Below are positions 61,742 through 64,000 of a stretch of 64,000 bases of DNA, piece by piece (position 1 is the stretch's first letter; each line of letters starts with the position of its first letter). The position numbers were made by a program, and so were the translations under genes. The notes beneath the pieces are model-generated. The model was not told the origin of the DNA. It did no database searches and was given only the letters and a program-made list of their open reading frames with translations. Source of the stretch: Nocardioides marmotae (GTDB taxonomy: Bacteria > Actinomycetota > Actinomycetes > Propionibacteriales > Nocardioidaceae); NCBI RefSeq assembly GCF_013177455.1, contig NZ_CP053660.1, positions 2,170,001-2,234,000 on the forward strand. The letters run 5' to 3'.

Positions 61742-61954
61742 ATGCCTGAGGTACGCCGCGGCGCGGATCCTCCTTCGGTGACCTCGTGGACTGTCATCTG
61801 GACCCGCCGCGCGCTCTCGCTGACCATGTCGCAGGGCCGAGCCCGACACAACGCCCGACTCTCCGCCCTCGAGTGCGCCGCACGGCGCCGGGAGAGGGAG
61901 GACGCGGACCAGGCCCTCGCCGAGGCGTCGGCCGACGAGGCCGCCTCGGCCTGA
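61742..61954 (+). CDS. possible small protein
   Basis: A 70-residue ORF from ATG 61742; ATG 61826 would give 42 residues (MSQGRARHNARLSALECAAR onward). The last 40 codons have strong G/C third positions and predict a charged, mostly helical Arg/Glu/Ala-rich protein. No good ribosome binding site or family. The rest of 61663-62107 has no clear feature. Confidence 0.3.
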   Translation: MPEVRRGADPPSVTSWTVIWTRRALSLTMSQGRARHNARLSALECAARRREREDADQALAEASADEAASA

Positions 61955-62107
61955 CGTCTGGACCGGGCGCGGGGCCGCCATGACCCCGTGGGGCTGGCGA
62001 CACCTCGTCGACCCAGGGGTCCGGGCCGACGCGATGCCCTAGCCTCGGCGCGAACACGGGGGAGGACCACGCCTGGGCTGGCCGGCGGCCCCCGCCGAGG
62101 AGGACCG

Positions 62108-63160
62108 ATGACCCCGCTCCGGACCCTGACGGCCCTGCTGCTCGCCGTCCTGCTGGGCGCTCTGCTGCAGCCGAGCGCCGCGACCGGCTCGGACGGCAGA
62201 CCGATCGAGGTCGCCTGGCCGGGTCCGGTGCCGGTGGGCACGCCGGCCCGCGTGAGCGTCACGCTGGCCGCGGACAGCTTCGACCGGCAGGCGGAGCTGC
62301 TCCGCAAGGAGCAGGACAGCTGGGTGGCGCTCCGGGCTCGCACCGTGGCCGCGGGGAACGGCCGGATCACCTTCACGCTGCCCACGTCCTACCAGCACCG
62401 GGCCCGGTACCGGGTCAGGGTGGCGCCCGGCGCGGTCCAGCCCGAGCTGGCCCAGACGGACCGGGTCGAGGTGGTGCTGCCGTACGAGCCACGGGGCAAC
62501 CCGAAGGCGCACCGCCGGATCTACCAGGGATCCTTCGACCCGCCGGACGTCTACATGCGGTGGGACCCGTGCCGGCCGGTGGCGTACGCCGTGAACGACC
62601 GGCTCGCCACCCGCGGCGCGGTGCGGGACGTCAAGCGCGCCTTCCGCCGCCTCCACGTGGCCAGCGGCATCCGGTTCCGCTACCTCGGACGCACGCGCGA
62701 CCGGGTCGCCGCCAAGCCGGTCACGTTCTCCTCGGGCGCCGACATCGTGGTCGGGTGGGTCAAGGACGGCACGTCGATGCTGTCAGGCAGCTACACGGGC
62801 TCCTGGGGCCGTGCGGTCCCGCACTACGACGCGGATTGGCAGGACAGCCGGGGTCGGCGCGTCGCGCGCATCTACCAGGCCAGCATCGCGATCTCCGACG
62901 AGGAGGACCTCTATCTCCACCCGGGCGCTCGCCGCTTCCCGAACCGCACGCACCTGCTGATGCACGAGCTCGGCCACGCCGTCGGCCTGGGACACGTCAA
63001 CGCCGAGAACCAGGTCATGCTGTCCTCCATCCCCGACAGCACGGCCAACGCGCGCTACCAGGCCGGCGACCTGGCCGGCATGCACACCGTCGGTGCCTTG
63101 CAGGGCTGTCTGACGCCCGGTCCGGACGGCCTCGACCCGCGTCCGGCGAACCCGCGCTGA
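62108..63160 (+). CDS. secreted matrixin-type zinc metalloprotease
   Basis: A 350-residue secreted protein. Signal peptide LRTLTALLLAVLLGALLQ, then an Ig-like domain to about 145. The protease domain begins near MRWDPCRPVAYAVN and has the metzincin site HELGHAVGLGH (His286, Glu287, His290, His296) with the Met-turn QVMLSS. It may cleave extracellular or cell-wall proteins. GAGGAGGACC precedes the ATG. No propeptide cysteine switch recognised. Confidence 0.9.
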   Translation: MTPLRTLTALLLAVLLGALLQPSAATGSDGRPIEVAWPGPVPVGTPARVSVTLAADSFDRQAELLRKEQDSWVALRARTVAAGNGRITFTLPTSYQHRARYRVRVAPGAVQPELAQTDRVEVVLPYEPRGNPKAHRRIYQGSFDPPDVYMRWDPCRPVAYAVNDRLATRGAVRDVKRAFRRLHVASGIRFRYLGRTRDRVAAKPVTFSSGADIVVGWVKDGTSMLSGSYTGSWGRAVPHYDADWQDSRGRRVARIYQASIAISDEEDLYLHPGARRFPNRTHLLMHELGHAVGLGHVNAENQVMLSSIPDSTANARYQAGDLAGMHTVGALQGCLTPGPDGLDPRPANPR

Positions 63161-63305
63161 GCGGGTGGGCCGACTCGGTCCTCGTGGACCCCGGACGTCC
63201 AGACCGCGAGCCAGATGCGGGGGATCGCCTGCACGGTCGGCACCGCCGTGCCTACGCTCCCGGCCGACGGGAGCGCCCAGCCCCGCGAACCTCAGGGGGA
63301 CTCCC

Positions 63306-63581
63306 ATGCTCCGTGCCACCAAGGCCGTCGTCGCGGCGATCGCCGTCACCGCCGGCACGCTGTCGCTGACCGCGTCGCCTGCTTCCGCCGCCGTCATCGA
63401 CTACGCGAACTGCGACGCGCTGCACCAAGACTTCAAGTACGGCGTCGCGCGCTCGAAGAAGGCGGCCAACGCGCAGGTGCGCTCGGGTCACTACCGCCCG
63501 GCCGTCGCGCCGAAGGTCTATGCCGCCAACGACGAGAGCGACGCCGACAAGGACGGCACCGCGTGTGAGGTCAGCCGCTGA
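63306..63581 (+). CDS. secreted excalibur calcium-binding domain protein
   Basis: A 91-residue secreted protein. The signal peptide ends in SPASAA, and the mature part is an excalibur domain: YANCDALHQDF, APKVYAANDESDADKDGTAC, then EVSR. The DxDxDGxxCE loop binds Ca2+ and the two cysteines probably pair. Extracellular role unknown. Confidence 0.9.
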   Translation: MLRATKAVVAAIAVTAGTLSLTASPASAAVIDYANCDALHQDFKYGVARSKKAANAQVRSGHYRPAVAPKVYAANDESDADKDGTACEVSR

Positions 63582-63709
63582 GTGTCGATCCCGGCCTTCT
63601 TGTGCATGGCGTCGAGTACACGGTCGGCGCTCCTCCCAAGACTGGCAGCAACGGGAGTTGGCGAGCCGGGAGTAGGCCGTCGGTGGCCTCGGAGCGACCA
63701 GGACTCAGG

Positions 63710-64000
63710 TCACCTCGCAGTGTCGGGTTCCGGCACGCTCAGCAGGGCACGCAACCGATGACGTGCCCGATGGTGTCGGCTACGAACAGTGCCCTCGGAC
63801 ATGCGCAAGTGCCGTGCCGCTTGAGCCAGGGTGAAGCCATCCCAGTAGGTGAGTCGAATGATCTCCTGGTCGAGTCGCTCAAGTCGGCTGATCGCATCTC
63901 GAACGTCCAAACTCATCGGGTGGGTTGTCTCCACCCGTGATTCACCGGCGAGTTCGTCCCGGAGTTTGTCGTGAAGGGCGCTGCGGCGCCGAAGACTACG
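63710..64000 (-). CDS. ECF-type sigma factor, C-terminal part (N-terminus beyond window)
   Basis: The last 96 residues of a sigma-70-like factor; the frame is open to the window edge. Region 4 is LERLDQEIIRLTYWDGFTLA, then QAARHLRMSEGTVRSRHHRA. The RRRSALHDKLRDEL linker precedes it. ECF factors direct RNA polymerase to stress promoters. GTG 63934 is internal, not the start. Base composition is noticeably lower in G+C than its neighbours, a possible sign of later arrival. Confidence 0.8.
   Translation of the reverse strand, partial: RSLRRRSALHDKLRDELAGESRVETTHPMSLDVRDAISRLERLDQEIIRLTYWDGFTLAQAARHLRMSEGTVRSRHHRARHRLRALLSVPEPDTAR

Overview
The window is chromosomal DNA from a high-GC actinomycete, most likely Nocardioides or a close relative in the Propionibacteriales. 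Evidence: strong G/C bias at codon third positions; many GTG and TTG starts; a complete Pup-proteasome locus (arc/mpa, dop, pup, prcB, prcA, pafA, pafB, pafC) followed by tatA, tatC, a diacylglycerol kinase gene and helY; rbpA; and an lnt-ppm-fxsA operon. The genus is inferred from gene content and style, not from a marker gene. No rRNA, tRNA, CRISPR array, transposase or integrase was found.

Positions 1-14185 form an aromatic-compound catabolic region. A gentisate dioxygenase-type cupin gene, cut by the left edge, diverges from an IclR regulator across a short region with a clear inverted repeat. A tetR-moxR-vwa operon then diverges from a nine-gene forward operon: MhpA-type flavin monooxygenase, extradiol (VOC) dioxygenase, MhpC-type C-C hydrolase, second extradiol dioxygenase, DapA-superfamily hydratase-aldolase, aldehyde dehydrogenase, Dabb protein, class II aldolase/decarboxylase, and MobA/phenol-hydroxylase-type monooxygenase. 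Together they suggest ring hydroxylation, meta-cleavage, two ways to process a ring-cleavage product (hydrolysis, or hydratase-aldolase plus dehydrogenase), and a lower route through a hydroxybenzoate to gentisate or protocatechuate. The substrate cannot be named from sequence.

Positions 14636-19981 hold regulators and small genes: a tiny unknown protein, an orphan NarL-type response regulator, a HAD phosphatase, a secreted protein, a NarL-type two-component pair, and a RecB-like nuclease. Positions 20066-38813 are the proteasome/pupylation core and its usual neighbours. Arc unfolds pupylated proteins, PrcA/PrcB degrade them, Dop deamidates Pup and removes it, PafA ligates it, and PafB/PafC control the DNA-damage response. 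A tiny membrane peptide, a YbaK-family protein with a six-copy 12-bp repeat, and a methyltransferase lie between arc and dop.

Positions 38833-38970 hold a striking inverted array of 22-bp-period repeats between convergent genes. After it come an NAD(P)H-binding protein, a 5'-3' exonuclease, an Lrp/AsnC regulator, a decayed GNAT gene and lysine 2,3-aminomutase. A minus-strand operon for acyl-CoA metabolism follows (enoyl-CoA hydratase, acyl-CoA ligase, amidohydrolase, GNAT), with a divergent TetR and a near-perfect 28-bp palindrome. Positions 48342-57711 hold a fatty-acyl-CoA ligase, lipoprotein N-acyltransferase, dolichol-phosphate-mannose-type synthase, FxsA, RbpA, an UMF1-type MFS transporter, a GDPD, and a MurA homologue fused to an XRE helix-turn-helix, with a perfect palindrome just upstream of its start. 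The rest is an alcohol dehydrogenase, a PhoD-like phosphatase, a 46-residue Cys-rich protein, an esterase, a secreted matrixin-like protease, an excalibur-domain protein and the end of an ECF sigma factor gene.

A motif of the form TAGG(C/G)T followed 6-7 bases later by an ATG or GTG recurs across the window. It suggests that many genes here are transcribed as leaderless mRNAs.
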